This document shows, in pieces, positions 43,905 to 53,611 of a stretch of DNA of 64,000 bases. Location of the stretch: positions 2,728,001 through 2,792,000 of the forward strand of contig JBGLNJ010000001.1 of assembly GCA_041300525.1 (NCBI GenBank), given 5' to 3'. Source of the stretch: JBGLNJ01 sp041300525. GTDB lineage: Bacteria > Chloroflexota > Anaerolineae > Fen-1058. The translations under genes were made by a program, and so were the position numbers. The number at the start of each line of letters is the position of its first letter. Position 1 is the first letter of the stretch. The notes beneath the pieces were generated by a model that was not told the DNA's origin, made no database searches, and saw only the letters and a list, made by a program, of their open reading frames with translations.

Positions 43905-44372
43905 TTTGGTATCGAGGGAGACACACTCAATGGGCAACGTTGCTAGAGTCGCCAGTTCAACCAGGATGAGGCGCACACTGTCAGCCAGCAAGAATTGGAT
44001 GGCGGGATTGGGGAGTTGGCGAAACAGGCGGTTGAGGTGGCGCTGCGTCGGCAGACTAGCCAGGGCATTAAAACCGAGCGGATGATTCGGCGCCAGCACC
44101 AGTGGGAACCCCAGCAGGGATATGAAACCGGGATGCTCTACGAGGAAGCGTTTGAGTTTGTGGGTTGACGGAAGGCTTTCGTTGAGTTTGACGAGTTCCG
44201 CGGCAATCAGGGCGGTGTGCGGTATTGAGACTTGGCCCCAGTTGCGCTGGAGGTTGCGTTCGGGGACGCCATCCCAATCGAGGGGACCGAATAATTCCAA
44301 GCAGCGCAGAATGGTCAGTGACTCGCTCACACCGGCTGGCCAATCGCGCGCATGGAGCCAGTAGGTGTGCAA
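43905..44372 (-). pseudogene. DDE transposase, N-terminal exon
   Basis: About 155 residues from TTG 44372 on the minus strand (HTYWLHARDWPAGVSESL, FLVEHPGFISLLGFPLVLA, LADSVRLILVELATL) ending in IECVSLDTK, which carries the first catalytic aspartate. The intron enters directly after the lysine codon. A stop four codons upstream supports the start. See the C-terminal part at 40540-41454. Confidence 0.75.
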
Positions 44373-44401
44373 AGTCCCCCGTTAGCGGAAGAGGGAAAAT
44401 A

Positions 44402-45619
44402 CTACCATAGCCTCAACTGCCACGTCGGGCGGTTGCCATCCAGCAGGACAAACGGGGCCGCGCGCGAGGAAATCACGCCGAGGGCCTGCAAATCGTAGAG
44501 TTCGCGCAGCTTGCCCTTGCGCCGTGCGGCGAGGATGGCCTCGACGCCTTTGACCCCAAAGCCCGGAACGCGCAGCAACTCTTGCCGATCCGCGCGGTTC
44601 ACTTCGAGCGGCGACTCACGCAGGTGCGCCTGCGCCCAGGCCAGCTTGGGATCGGCATCGAGCGGCAGGTTCCCGCCCGACGTGAAAGGCAGGTCTCGCA
44701 AATCAAACCCATAATCGCGCAAAAGGAACGAAGCCTGGTATAGGCGATGTTCGCGCCAGGGATTTTCCGGCGAGCGGTTTTCCAACGGCGTATCCGTCAC
44801 CGGCTTAAAGCCCGAAAAATACGCGCGGGCCAGCCGCACAGTTTGGGTAAGGCGAGCCGTCACGGTCAACAACTCTAGATCGCTTTCGCCTGCCGCGCCC
44901 ACGACAAACTGCGTCGTGGTTGAAGGCCAGCGGCCATTCCAGCCCAGCCGCGCCGGCTGCGTTCGCCGGATTTCTTCCACCCATTGCAGCGGGCGGACGA
45001 GTTCTTCGAGAAAAACTTTGTGCGGCGCAAGATGAGCCAGCCGTTCCGAGTTGGGCGCTTCGAGGTTGAGCGAGACGCGATCGGCCAACTGCATGGCGCG
45101 CTCCACCTGGGCGCGCTCTGCGCCTGGCATCAGCTTGAGGTGCAGATAGCCCCGATAGCCTAAGCGGTGGCGCAACACGTCCGCCGTGGCGATCAACCGA
45201 TCTTGCGTGGTAACTCCGCCGCCCGCGACGCCCGAGCTGAGGAACAGGCCCTCCGCCAATTTGGCCTGGTGTATGTCCAGAAAAGTCCGCGCCATTTCCT
45301 CCGGCTTGAAGGTGGCGCGGCGAAAGTCTCGTCCCGCGCGGAACGGGCAGTAATAGCAATCGCGTTCGCACGCCGAAGTCAGCAGGGTCTTGAGCAACGC
45401 GATGCGCTTGCCGCCCGGCATGACGGCATGGTGAATGCCAAGCGCCTCTTGCCTGGATTTGAGCGAGGTCTCTCCGGAGCCGCAAGCAGGTTGAGCAGGC
45501 GAAAAGCTGCAAGACGCCAGGCCGACATCAGTGTCCCCTGGCGCGAGGCGATACTCCTCGGCGGGTTCGAGGTCCATCTGACTGGTGAGCAGTTCCAGTT
45601 TGTCTGTGGTGTCCATCAT
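44402..45619 (-). CDS. Radical SAM protein with helix-hairpin-helix domain, putative DNA repair
   Basis: A 405-residue protein. The radical SAM cluster motif CERDCYYC (CxxxCxxC) follows LLKTLLTSA; downstream is the glycine-rich SGVAGGG loop and NLEAPNSERL. The C-terminal 60 residues are a helix-hairpin-helix DNA-binding domain (NRADRQELLRVPGFGVKGVEAILAARR). This matches the family of putative DNA modification/repair radical SAM proteins that is usually found beside a uracil-DNA glycosylase; no such glycosylase is here. A near-consensus promoter ends five bases before ATG 45619, so the mRNA is probably leaderless. The 3' end is undamaged. Confidence 0.85.
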   Translation of the reverse strand: MMDTTDKLELLTSQMDLEPAEEYRLAPGDTDVGLASCSFSPAQPACGSGETSLKSRQEALGIHHAVMPGGKRIALLKTLLTSACERDCYYCPFRAGRDFRRATFKPEEMARTFLDIHQAKLAEGLFLSSGVAGGGVTTQDRLIATADVLRHRLGYRGYLHLKLMPGAERAQVERAMQLADRVSLNLEAPNSERLAHLAPHKVFLEELVRPLQWVEEIRRTQPARLGWNGRWPSTTTQFVVGAAGESDLELLTVTARLTQTVRLARAYFSGFKPVTDTPLENRSPENPWREHRLYQASFLLRDYGFDLRDLPFTSGGNLPLDADPKLAWAQAHLRESPLEVNRADRQELLRVPGFGVKGVEAILAARRKGKLRELYDLQALGVISSRAAPFVLLDGNRPTWQLRLW

Positions 45620-45624
45620 GGATG

Positions 45625-45653
45625 ATTATAGAACATCCGTTTCGGTTTGTCAA
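45625..45653 (-). promoter_or_regulatory. Consensus sigma-70 promoter for the radical SAM gene
   Basis: On the minus strand TTGACA and TATAAT are both perfect and separated by 17 bases. The start codon ATG 45619 begins six bases after the -10 box, so transcription probably starts at or next to the A of ATG. Confidence 0.75.
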
Positions 45654-45660
45654 CGGGCGG

Positions 45661-47844
45661 CTAGGCCTCACTTACCGGCAGCAGGATCGTGAAAGATGAC
45701 CCTACCCCTTCCTGGCTTGTCGCCGAAATCTGTCCGTCGTGCGCCTCGATGATGCCATAGCTGATGGACAGCCCCAGGCCGGTCCCGTCCTTTTTGGCCG
45801 TGACGAACGGCTCAAAGAGATGGGCCATCACTTCCGGCGGCATGCCGATGCCTGTGTCGCTGAACTCGATGCGCACCGCCGGCAACCGACGTCCTTCTCG
45901 CGGGACCTGCATCTCGTCCAGGGCCGTGCGCACGCGCAGCGTCCCACCGTGTTCGGACATGGCGTCTATCGCGTTGAGCACCAAGTTCAAAAAGACTTGC
46001 TTGAGATAGTTGGGGTTGGCCTGAATCGTCGGCAAGTCAGCAGCCCAGTCGCGCTCGACCGTGACATTGCTCGTCTGCAATTGCTTGCCGACCAATTCCA
46101 ACAGACTGGTCAACACGGCGTGAATGTCAGTCGGTTCCAGTTCGGCAGGCGCGGGGCGGTAAAAATCGCGCACACGACGCACAATGCTCGCAATGCGCCC
46201 TAGCTCGGTATCGGCCATGTTCAGGTATCGCTTGAGCCGCTCGTGTTGCGCGTCTTCTGCCAACTCTTCCTCGGCGAGCGTCAGACAACCTTGCACGGCC
46301 TGAAGCGGATTGTTGATCTCGTGCGCAATCGAAGCCACCAACCGCCCCATCGCCGCCATCTTTTCGACCTGGATCAGTTGCGCCTGCGATTGCTGCAAGC
46401 GACGGAATTGTTCTCGCTCGGCCTGATACAGCCGGGCGTTGGAGATAGCCACCGCAGCCGAACCGGCCATGACCTCCAACACCTCGCGGTCACGCTGGGT
46501 AAAAGCACCATCGGCTTTATTGATGGCCTCCACCACACCCACCGCAGTCCCCTGGAGCATCAACGGCACGGCAACCATCGAGCGCGTCGTCATGCCCGTA
46601 TGCGCATCAATCTGGTCATAGAAACGCGGGTCACGGCGCGCGTCTTCCACTAGCACAGACCGAGCATCCCGCACGACCGAGCCGGCGACGCCGGCATCGC
46701 CCGGCAACCGCAGGTCGAGCAACTCTTCAGAACCAGGCCCCGCAGCCGCGGCAAAGAACAACTCGCCACGGTCGTGATCCCGCAATAGCACGGTCGCCCC
46801 TTCCGCGCCGACCAGGTTCTTGACTTCGGCAATCACCAGTTGCAACACCTGATCCAGGTCCAACGTAGCCGCGATGGCCTGCCCGGCGCGGTGGAGCGCA
46901 GCCCGTTCCCGCGCGCGAATCTGCACCTCCTCGTGGAGGCGCGCGTTTTCCAATGCCACCGCCGCCTGGGTGGCAAACAAATCGGCCAACCACACCGCGT
47001 GGTCATCGAAACATTTTGTTTTGGACGCGACATCCAACACGCCCAGAACAAGATCGTTCCGCACCAAGGGCACTCCCAGCCAAGACTTGAAAGGCGCATT
47101 GCCAGAGACAATCGCTCGCCCGGCCCAGGCCTGATCGTCTTCCGCCACCAGCGAGCGATGGCTATCAAACACTCTCCCCGCCAGCCCTTCCCCTGGCTTG
47201 ATGATGACGGGCATTGCTTCGCCCAATTCGCCGGAAGCCGCCGACAAGATCAAGTCACCACAATCCGCATCATAAAGATACACACCGCCCGATTCAGCTC
47301 CCAACAGGCTTATGGCCTGCTCGATGATGAGGCGCAGCACATGAGATGTTTCCAGTTGCGCGTTGAGGTGCAACGAGGCCTCGTACAACGCCTGCAACTC
47401 GGCGGCCCTCTGCTGATCTTTCTGGAATGAGTGGGACTCGCTGTCGCGTTCCGACTTGCGCTGTCCTGCCTTTTCCAAGGCCGACCGCGCCGCCGCTACC
47501 AATCGGGTCAGGCATCGGGGCGACTTGCGCACATAGTCGTCCAGCCCGGCCTTCATCGCTTCCACAGCCACGTCTTCGTTGCCTGTGCCGGTGAACATGA
47601 TGACGGGACAGTCCGGCCTGTGCGACTTGACGGCACGCAGCACCGCCAGGCCATCCGACCAGCCCAGTTGATAGTCAGTAATCGCCAAGTCGAATTGGCT
47701 CAACTCTAGCGACTGGGCCAGGTCTTGCGCCCCGGCAATGCGCTCGACCTGCAGATCGGGAAACCTGCGACGCAGCGCGCGCTTGATCCGGATGCCATCG
47801 TCCGGGTTATCGTCTACGACAAGAATGTGCAAGGGAATGCTCAT
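45661..47844 (-). CDS. Response-regulator/GAF/GAF histidine kinase
   Basis: A 727-residue soluble sensor: N-terminal receiver with D57 (AITDYQL) and lysine in YVRKS, two GAF domains (about 155-300 and 310-470; DDPRFY-type ADxxGDP..TGMTTRSMVAVPL in the second), HisKA with H508 (ASIAHEINNPLQA), and HATPase with VLNAIDAMSEHG, DTGIGMP and GTGLGLSIS. The receiver at the front is probably controlled by another kinase. No response regulator follows. ATG 47844 has only a weak ribosome site. Confidence 0.9.
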   Translation of the reverse strand: MSIPLHILVVDDNPDDGIRIKRALRRRFPDLQVERIAGAQDLAQSLELSQFDLAITDYQLGWSDGLAVLRAVKSHRPDCPVIMFTGTGNEDVAVEAMKAGLDDYVRKSPRCLTRLVAAARSALEKAGQRKSERDSESHSFQKDQQRAAELQALYEASLHLNAQLETSHVLRLIIEQAISLLGAESGGVYLYDADCGDLILSAASGELGEAMPVIIKPGEGLAGRVFDSHRSLVAEDDQAWAGRAIVSGNAPFKSWLGVPLVRNDLVLGVLDVASKTKCFDDHAVWLADLFATQAAVALENARLHEEVQIRARERAALHRAGQAIAATLDLDQVLQLVIAEVKNLVGAEGATVLLRDHDRGELFFAAAAGPGSEELLDLRLPGDAGVAGSVVRDARSVLVEDARRDPRFYDQIDAHTGMTTRSMVAVPLMLQGTAVGVVEAINKADGAFTQRDREVLEVMAGSAAVAISNARLYQAEREQFRRLQQSQAQLIQVEKMAAMGRLVASIAHEINNPLQAVQGCLTLAEEELAEDAQHERLKRYLNMADTELGRIASIVRRVRDFYRPAPAELEPTDIHAVLTSLLELVGKQLQTSNVTVERDWAADLPTIQANPNYLKQVFLNLVLNAIDAMSEHGGTLRVRTALDEMQVPREGRRLPAVRIEFSDTGIGMPPEVMAHLFEPFVTAKKDGTGLGLSISYGIIEAHDGQISATSQEGVGSSFTILLPVSEA

Positions 47845-48039
47845 GATCCCAACTTTGTGCTTTCAGTCAACCATCCCATCAAGCAAACAGGCCGCCCCGC
47901 GATACTGACGCTATCCGGGGCTGCGGCTCGCGCTGGAGCGGAAATGGCGCGCGGCAATCCAGAGTATAGCACATTTCGAACCATTCGCGCATTCTACAGG
48001 TTGCCTCGTCTGGAGCATCCGGGTGTGCAAGGGCGCGGA

Positions 48040-49782
48040 TCACACTTGATCACCAGTCGCAGCCAACTCAAGCTGCCGCTGATAGAGTTGGCTGTATAGT
48101 CCACCTAGGGCGAGCAACTCGCCGTGACTGCCGATCTCGCGGATGCGCCCGCCTTCCAGCGCAATGATTTTGTCGGCGTTGCGGATCGTGCTCAGCCGGT
48201 GCGCGATGACGAGCGACGTGCGCCCCTTCATCACGCCTTCGAGCGCCTGCTGGATCAGGTACTCGGCCTCGGCGTCCACCGACGAGGTGGCCTCGTCCAA
48301 GATCAAGATGCGCGGATCGGCCAGGATGGCGCGCGCCAGCGCCAGCCGCTGCCGCTGCCCGCCGCTCAGCTTGACGCCGCGCTCTCCGATTTCCGTGTCA
48401 TAGCCATTCGGCATTTGCGCGATGAACTCGTGAGCGTAAGCGGCTTGAGCCGCGGCGATGATTTCTTCGTCGCCGGCATCGGGCTTGCCGTAGAGCAAGT
48501 TCTCGCGCACGGTGGCGTTGAACAGGAACGTGTCTTGCAGGACGACGGCCACGTGCTGGCGCAACGATTCGAGCTTGACCTGGCGCAAGTCGTGGCCGTC
48601 CACCCGAACGCGACCGTGAGAAGGATCATAAAAGCGGCACAGCAGGTTGGCGATGCTGGTCTTGCCCGCACCGCTCGGGCCGACCAACGCAATCACTTGG
48701 CCGGGCGCCATGTGAAACTCGATATCGTGCAACACCTCGTCGCCTTCGCCGTAGCCAAAGTGGACATCGTCAAACACCACATCGCCCTTAACATGAGTCA
48801 ACTCGACGGCGTCGGGCGCATCCTGAACGTCGGGCTTTTCGTCCAGCAACTCAAAGATGCGTTCCCCCGCGGCGATGGCTTGCTGAAAAGTATTGTCCAC
48901 CTCCGTCAGCCGCCGAAGCGGTTCGTAGAATGAAGCGATGTAAGCCAGAAAAGCGACCAGCGTCCCTAACGAGATTTGCCCGCCCACGACCATCTGCGCG
49001 CCAAAGCCGAGCACCAGTACGCCGCCCACTGCCGACACAAAGTGCATGGCGGGGAAAAAGGCAGACCAGGCGCGGATGGCTCGCACGCGCTCGTGGTAGT
49101 ATTTCTCGCTCACGGTGCGGAATCGCTCCAGTTCGGCGTCCTCCTGCCCAAAGGCTTGAACGACCCGGATGCCGGCCAAGTCGTCCTGGAGCCGGGCGCT
49201 GATGTCACCCAATCGATCTCGCACGCGGCGATAGATGGGGCGCGCATAGCGGTTGAACTGCCGCAAGCCGACGGCAATGATCGGCACGGGAATCAGCACG
49301 ACGAGCGCCAGACGCCAATCGAGCACCAACAACACCGCCGAAGCGCCCACCAGCCGCAGCAAATCCACCGTCGTGAGGATGACGCCGTGCGTGACAAACT
49401 GCTCCAGCGCGTTGACGTCGCTCGTCACCCGCGACATCAACTCACCGGTCGAGGTGCGCTCAAAGAACGAGAGCGATAGGCGCTGCAAGTAAGCATAGAT
49501 GCGCACGCGCAGGTCGAACAGAAAACGCTCGCCCACGGTGTGGCGCAGGTATTGGTCGCCGAAATCCACCAAGCCCCCGGCGGCATACACGCCCATCATG
49601 ATGGCAACCAGCGTGACCAAGCGAGACAGATCGCGAGCGCTGATCACCTCGTCCACAATTTGCCGCTGGAACAATGGCGGCAGCAAGCCCAGACCGGTGC
49701 TGAGTATGAGCATGACAGACGTGACGATCAGCCGCCGCCAGTACGGGCCGAGATAACCGACAAGACGTTTCAGTGCATGCAC
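48040..49782 (-). CDS. ABC transporter with fused permease and ATPase (MsbA-like)
   Basis: A 580-residue half transporter: six membrane spans (about 15-310), then Walker A GPSGAGKTS, Q-loop VVLQDTFLFNATV, signature LSGGQRQRLALAR, Walker B ILILDEATSSVD and switch histidine IAHRLSTI. Family members export lipids, drugs or peptides as dimers. The start codon is GTG 49782 with GAGGAG eight bases upstream; the next ATG is out of frame. An extended -10 promoter lies upstream. Confidence 0.9.
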   Translation of the reverse strand: MHALKRLVGYLGPYWRRLIVTSVMLILSTGLGLLPPLFQRQIVDEVISARDLSRLVTLVAIMMGVYAAGGLVDFGDQYLRHTVGERFLFDLRVRIYAYLQRLSLSFFERTSTGELMSRVTSDVNALEQFVTHGVILTTVDLLRLVGASAVLLVLDWRLALVVLIPVPIIAVGLRQFNRYARPIYRRVRDRLGDISARLQDDLAGIRVVQAFGQEDAELERFRTVSEKYYHERVRAIRAWSAFFPAMHFVSAVGGVLVLGFGAQMVVGGQISLGTLVAFLAYIASFYEPLRRLTEVDNTFQQAIAAGERIFELLDEKPDVQDAPDAVELTHVKGDVVFDDVHFGYGEGDEVLHDIEFHMAPGQVIALVGPSGAGKTSIANLLCRFYDPSHGRVRVDGHDLRQVKLESLRQHVAVVLQDTFLFNATVRENLLYGKPDAGDEEIIAAAQAAYAHEFIAQMPNGYDTEIGERGVKLSGGQRQRLALARAILADPRILILDEATSSVDAEAEYLIQQALEGVMKGRTSLVIAHRLSTIRNADKIIALEGGRIREIGSHGELLALGGLYSQLYQRQLELAATGDQV

Positions 49783-49817
49783 AGTGATTTCTCCTCAAAC
49801 TGAATCTAGCTGTAGCC

Positions 49818-49823
49818 ATTATA
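49818..49823 (-). promoter_or_regulatory. Extended -10 box for the ABC transporter
   Basis: On the minus strand TGGTATAAT has both the TGn extension and a perfect -10 box, 36 bases before GTG 49782. The -35 region is poor, as is usual for extended -10 promoters. Confidence 0.5.
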
Positions 49824-49852
49824 CCACCGAGGCCAGAGGTCAAAGAATCCAT

Positions 49853-49881
49853 TTGACAGATTCACCCGCCGGGTGTACAAC
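49853..49881 (+). promoter_or_regulatory. Promoter for the MoxR gene
   Basis: A perfect TTGACA is followed after 17 bases by TACAAC, 66 bases before ATG 49948. The -10 matches at four of six positions. Confidence 0.45.
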
Positions 49882-49947
49882 CGTCACCATGTAGCGTGCG
49901 ACATGCGACATGCGCTCCGCAATCCGCAATCTAAAATCGGAGATCCC

Positions 49948-50222
49948 ATGAATCCCATCCAAATTTTCGCCGGGCAAGTGACGACTAACGTGGAAAAAGT
50001 CATCGTCGGCAAGCGGCCCGCCATCGAGATGGCGCTGGTGGCGCTCTTGTGCGACGGCCATGTGCTCATCGAGGATGTGCCTGGCGTGGGCAAGACGATG
50101 CTGGCGCGCGCGCTGGCGGCCTCGCTGGGGCTTGACTTTAAGCGGCTCCAGTGCACGCCCGACTTGCTGCCCAACGACATCACCGGCGTGAGCGTCTTGA
50201 ACCAAAAGACAGGCGAATTCGA
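49948..50222 (+). pseudogene. MoxR-type AAA+ ATPase, N-terminal fragment
   Basis: About 92 residues of a MoxR ATPase: FAGQVTTNVEKVIVGKRPAIEMALVALLC, the Walker A region HVLIEDVPGVGKTMLARALA and the following LDFKRLQCTPDLLPNDITG. The frame then leaves the family after GEFE at about 50222, before Walker B. What follows is the middle of a NuoF-like gene in another frame. ATG 49948 has GGAG five bases upstream. MoxR proteins help mature metal enzymes or assemble complexes. Confidence 0.8.
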
Positions 50223-51854
50223 GTTGCCGACGTGCCCGAGCTGGTGGAAGAGACGCTGGTCAAGGGCCGCGTCGTCGAGCGGCTGACGTACAGGGATCCG
50301 GCGACGCGCAAGTTTATCCATCGCTACTCGGACATTCCTTCGCAGCGCAAGCAGATGCGCGTGGCGCTGCGCCACTGCGGCCTGATCAATCCCGAATCCA
50401 TTGACGAATACATCGCCGTCGGCGGCTATGAGGCGCTCACCAAAGCGTTCTCGATGAAGCCGGAGCAAATCATCGAAGAGATCAAGACTTCGGGTTTGCG
50501 CGGGCGCGGCGGCGCGGGCTTTCCCACGGGCCGCAAGTGGGAATCCGCGCGCAAAGCTAAAGGCGACATCAAGTACATCCTCGCCAACGGCGACGAAGGC
50601 GATCCCAACTGCTTTATGGATCGCGCGTTAATGGAAGGCGACCCGTTTGCCATCCTCGAAGGGATGACGATTGGCGCGTATGCGGTGGGCGGTCACGAAG
50701 GCTACATCTATTTGCCTTACGAATATACACTGGCGGTCAAGGCACTCAAGAACGCCATCCGGCAGGCGCGCGAGTATGGCTTGCTCGGCAAGAATATTCT
50801 GGGATCGGGCTTTGACTTTGACATCGAGTTGCGGATGGGCGCTCGCTCGTTCGTGGGCGGCGAATCCACCGCCATCATGCACGCCATCGAAGGCAAGCCC
50901 AGCGAGCCGCGCGCCAAGCACGTCCACACCACCGACAAAGGCTTGTGGGATCGGCCCACTTGCTTGAACAACGTCAAGACCTGGTCTATCGTGTCCGAGA
51001 TCGTTCTGCGCGGCGGCAAGTGGTTCGCCGGTATCGGCACCAAGACCAGCACGGGGACGCAGGTGTTTTCGCTGGCGGGCAAGATCAACACGACGGGACT
51101 CGTCGAAGTGCCGATGGGCACGACGGTCCGCCAATTGATCTTTGACGTGGGCGGGGGACTGCCCAAGAAGAAAAAGTTCAAGGCCATCCAGATCGGTGGC
51201 CCTTCGGGCGGCGTGCTGCCCGAAAACCTGCTGGACATGCCGATGGATTACGAGACGCTGGCCGAAGCTGGCTCGATGATGGGCACCGGCGGCGTAGTCG
51301 TCATGGACGAGCGCACGTGCGTCGTGGACGTGGCTCGCTATTTCCTCGAATTCCTCTCGGACGAGTCGTGCGGCAAGTGTGTTACGTGCCGCGAAGGCGT
51401 CCGCCGCATGTTGGAGATCATGACCCGCATCACGCAAGGACAGGGCACCCTGGCCGACCTCGACACGCTGGAGACGCTGGCCCGTGTGGTGCACTCGATC
51501 TCGCTGTGCGGCCTGGGCAAGACGGCGGCCAACCCCGTCCTCAGCACGCTGCGCTATTTCCGCCCCGAGTACGAAAAGCACATCGTGGACAAGCTCTGCC
51601 CGGCGGGCGTGTGCAAAAAGATCACGACCTTTGAAATCTTGCTGGACAAGTGCAATGGCTGCGGGCTGTGCGTCAAGGCCTGCCCGATGAATGGCATCAG
51701 CGGCGAAGCAAAGCAGCCACACGTCATTGACGCAGCCGTATGTTCCCGGTGCGGAGCCTGCTACGACACGTGCAACCGGGGCGCGATTATCATCAAAAGC
51801 CGGGCCGAAGTAGGACAAGTTGCCAACTTGTCCCACGCGGAGGTGAGAGCATGA
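50222..51854 (+). CDS. NuoF/HoxF-like NADH dehydrogenase subunit, 5' truncated
   Basis: About 540 residues of an electron-bifurcating-type NuoF: the end of the thioredoxin-like 2Fe-2S domain (VADVPELVEETLVKGRVVERL), then SGLRGRGGAGFPTGRKWE for FMN binding, MGARSFVGGESTAIMHAIEGKPSEPR in the NADH-site region, ESCGKCVTCREGVRRML for the N3-type 4Fe-4S cluster, and two C-terminal 4Fe-4S motifs (CNGCGLCVKACPMN, CSRCGACYDTCN). The N-terminal half of the first 2Fe-2S domain and its start codon are gone because of the join with moxR. It is probably the NAD(H) entry point for the formate dehydrogenase complex downstream. Its 3' end contains a 27-base palindrome in frame and overlaps the next gene by four bases. 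Confidence 0.8.
51810..51836. repeat. 27-bp palindrome inside the NuoF-like gene
   Basis: GTAGGACAAGTTG is inverted around one base (two positions imperfect) and encodes nine residues (VGQVANLSH) near the C-terminus. It belongs to the family at 31774. Confidence 0.85.
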
Positions 51855-53611
51855 TTACATTGACCATAGATGGTCAACAGATTCAGGTGGAAGAAGGACA
51901 GACGATCCTGGAGGTCGCTCGCAAGAGCGGCATCAACATCCCCACGCTGTGCTCGCACCCGGTGTTGGAGCCTTATGGCGCATGCCGGATGTGCACCGTC
52001 GAAGTGATTCGCAAGGGATGGTCGAGCCTGCAAACCGCCTGCACGCACCCGGCGTGGGATGGGTTGGAGGTCAAGACCAACTCGCCGCCGGTGCTCGAAG
52101 CGCGCAAGGTCATCATGGGCCTGATGCTTTCACGCACGCCTAACGTGCCCATCATCCAAGAATTGGCGCTGCAATACGGCGTCACAGAACCACCGTACCC
52201 GGTCGCCAACCCGGACGAAAAGTGCATCCTGTGCGGCCTGTGCGTCCGCGTGTGCAACGACATGGTCAAGGCGCACGTCATCAACTTTGCCAATAGCGGC
52301 GTGGATCGCGTGGTCGGGCCGCCCTTTATGGAAAAGACGCGCGAGTGCATCGGCTGCGGCGCATGCACCATCGTCTGCCCCACCGGCGCGATTGAAATCG
52401 TGTTGGAAAAGGCCGCCGTGTACGATGCCAAGCCGCTGGGGCCGACCTCGGCCATCTACGTTCCTTCGCTGCAAGCGGTGCCGCGCGTGCCGGTGATTGA
52501 CACCGACTCGTGTATCCGCTTCCGCCAACAGGATCGCACCCATGGCGAGATCGCCGATGCCTGCGGCGCGTGCCAGATGTTGTGCGAAGCGGGCGCGATT
52601 GATTTTACCCAGAAAGATGAGATCGTCGAGTTGGATGTGGGCGCGGTCATTATCGCCACGGGCTTTGAGATGTGGGATCCCACCAAGCTCAGCCAATACT
52701 CGTACGGCAAGTCACCCAACATTATCACGGCGCTGGAATTCGAGCGACTCTCGAACGCCGGCGGACCGACCGGCGGCAAGATTCTGTTGGCCGATGGGCG
52801 CAAGCCGGAGCGCGTGGCGATCATCCACTGCGTGGGCAGCCGCGATCACAACGCGCACGAATACTGCTCCCGCTTTTGCTGCATGTACTCGCTCAAGCAC
52901 GCCCACCTCGTCCGCGACAAGACCGGCGCCGAGGTGTACGAATTTTACATGGACATGCGCGCCTTTGGCAAAGGCTACGAAGAGTTTTACGAGCGCGTCC
53001 AGGAAGAAGGCGTCACGATGGTGCGCGGCCGGGGCGCGGAAGTTGAGGTGCTCGAAAACGGCAAGCTGCGCGTCAAGGGCGAGGACGCCAACCTGGGGCG
53101 AATGGTCACGGCGGATGTGGACATGGTGGTGCTCAGCTCCGCCATCGAAGCGCAGCACGACGCCAGCAAGGTGGCCGCGCTGTTTGGCCTGAGCCGTTCG
53201 CAAGACGGGTTCTTTGCCGAGGCGCACCCCAAGCTGCGCCCGGTGGAGACCAACACCGATGGCGTGTTCCTGGCGGGCTGCGCCCAGGGGCCGCGAGACG
53301 TGCCCGATACCGTCGCGCACGCGGGCGCTGCCGCTTCGATGACGCTTGCTTTGCTGGACAAGGGCGAAGTGACCATCTCGCCGACGACGGCAGAGGTCAA
53401 CCGCGAGAAGTGTGTCGGCTGCGGCGACTGTATCCTGGTCTGCCCCTACACGGCCATTGCGCGTGTGGACGGCAAAGCCCAGGTCAACCCCGCCCTGTGT
53501 AAAGGGTGCGGCACGTGCGTCGCCACCTGCCCGTCCGGCGCAATTGAGGCGTTGCACTTTACCGATGAACAGATCGTCGCTCAACTGGAGGGGGTGCTGG
53601 CATGGGTGTAG
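51851..53611 (+). CDS. HdrA-like oxidoreductase with NuoG-type N-terminus
   Basis: A 586-residue iron-sulfur protein. Residues 1-75 are a 2Fe-2S ferredoxin (SGINIPTLCSHP, CRMCTVEV, ACTHP). Residues 125-210 hold two 4Fe-4S motifs (CILCGLCVRVCN, CIGCGACTIVCPTG). From about 225 the sequence matches the second half of HdrA (VDxD...CGACQMLCEAGAIDF, GAVIIATGFEMWDP, HCVGSRDHNAHEYCSRFCCMYS, VVLSSAIEA, GVFLAGCAQGPRDVPDTVAHA) and ends with two more 4Fe-4S sites (CVGCGDCILVCPY, CKGCGTCVATCPSG). The N-terminal HdrA region with the GxGxxG FAD loop is absent. It should pass electrons between NuoF, MvhD and formate dehydrogenase partners. ATG 51851 overlaps nuoF by four bases; strong operon. Confidence 0.85.
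   Translation: MITLTIDGQQIQVEEGQTILEVARKSGINIPTLCSHPVLEPYGACRMCTVEVIRKGWSSLQTACTHPAWDGLEVKTNSPPVLEARKVIMGLMLSRTPNVPIIQELALQYGVTEPPYPVANPDEKCILCGLCVRVCNDMVKAHVINFANSGVDRVVGPPFMEKTRECIGCGACTIVCPTGAIEIVLEKAAVYDAKPLGPTSAIYVPSLQAVPRVPVIDTDSCIRFRQQDRTHGEIADACGACQMLCEAGAIDFTQKDEIVELDVGAVIIATGFEMWDPTKLSQYSYGKSPNIITALEFERLSNAGGPTGGKILLADGRKPERVAIIHCVGSRDHNAHEYCSRFCCMYSLKHAHLVRDKTGAEVYEFYMDMRAFGKGYEEFYERVQEEGVTMVRGRGAEVEVLENGKLRVKGEDANLGRMVTADVDMVVLSSAIEAQHDASKVAALFGLSRSQDGFFAEAHPKLRPVETNTDGVFLAGCAQGPRDVPDTVAHAGAAASMTLALLDKGEVTISPTTAEVNREKCVGCGDCILVCPYTAIARVDGKAQVNPALCKGCGTCVATCPSGAIEALHFTDEQIVAQLEGVLAWV

Larger units (their letters stand above)
40400..44400 (-). mobile_element. DDE transposon interrupted by a group II intron
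   Basis: An insertion element of about 1.5 kb, read on the minus strand, that interrupts the epimerase gene and contains a 2.45-kb intron. The left side carries a bidirectional terminator-like hairpin at 40465-40504. The exact ends are not resolved: no inverted termini were found by eye. Confidence 0.65.
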
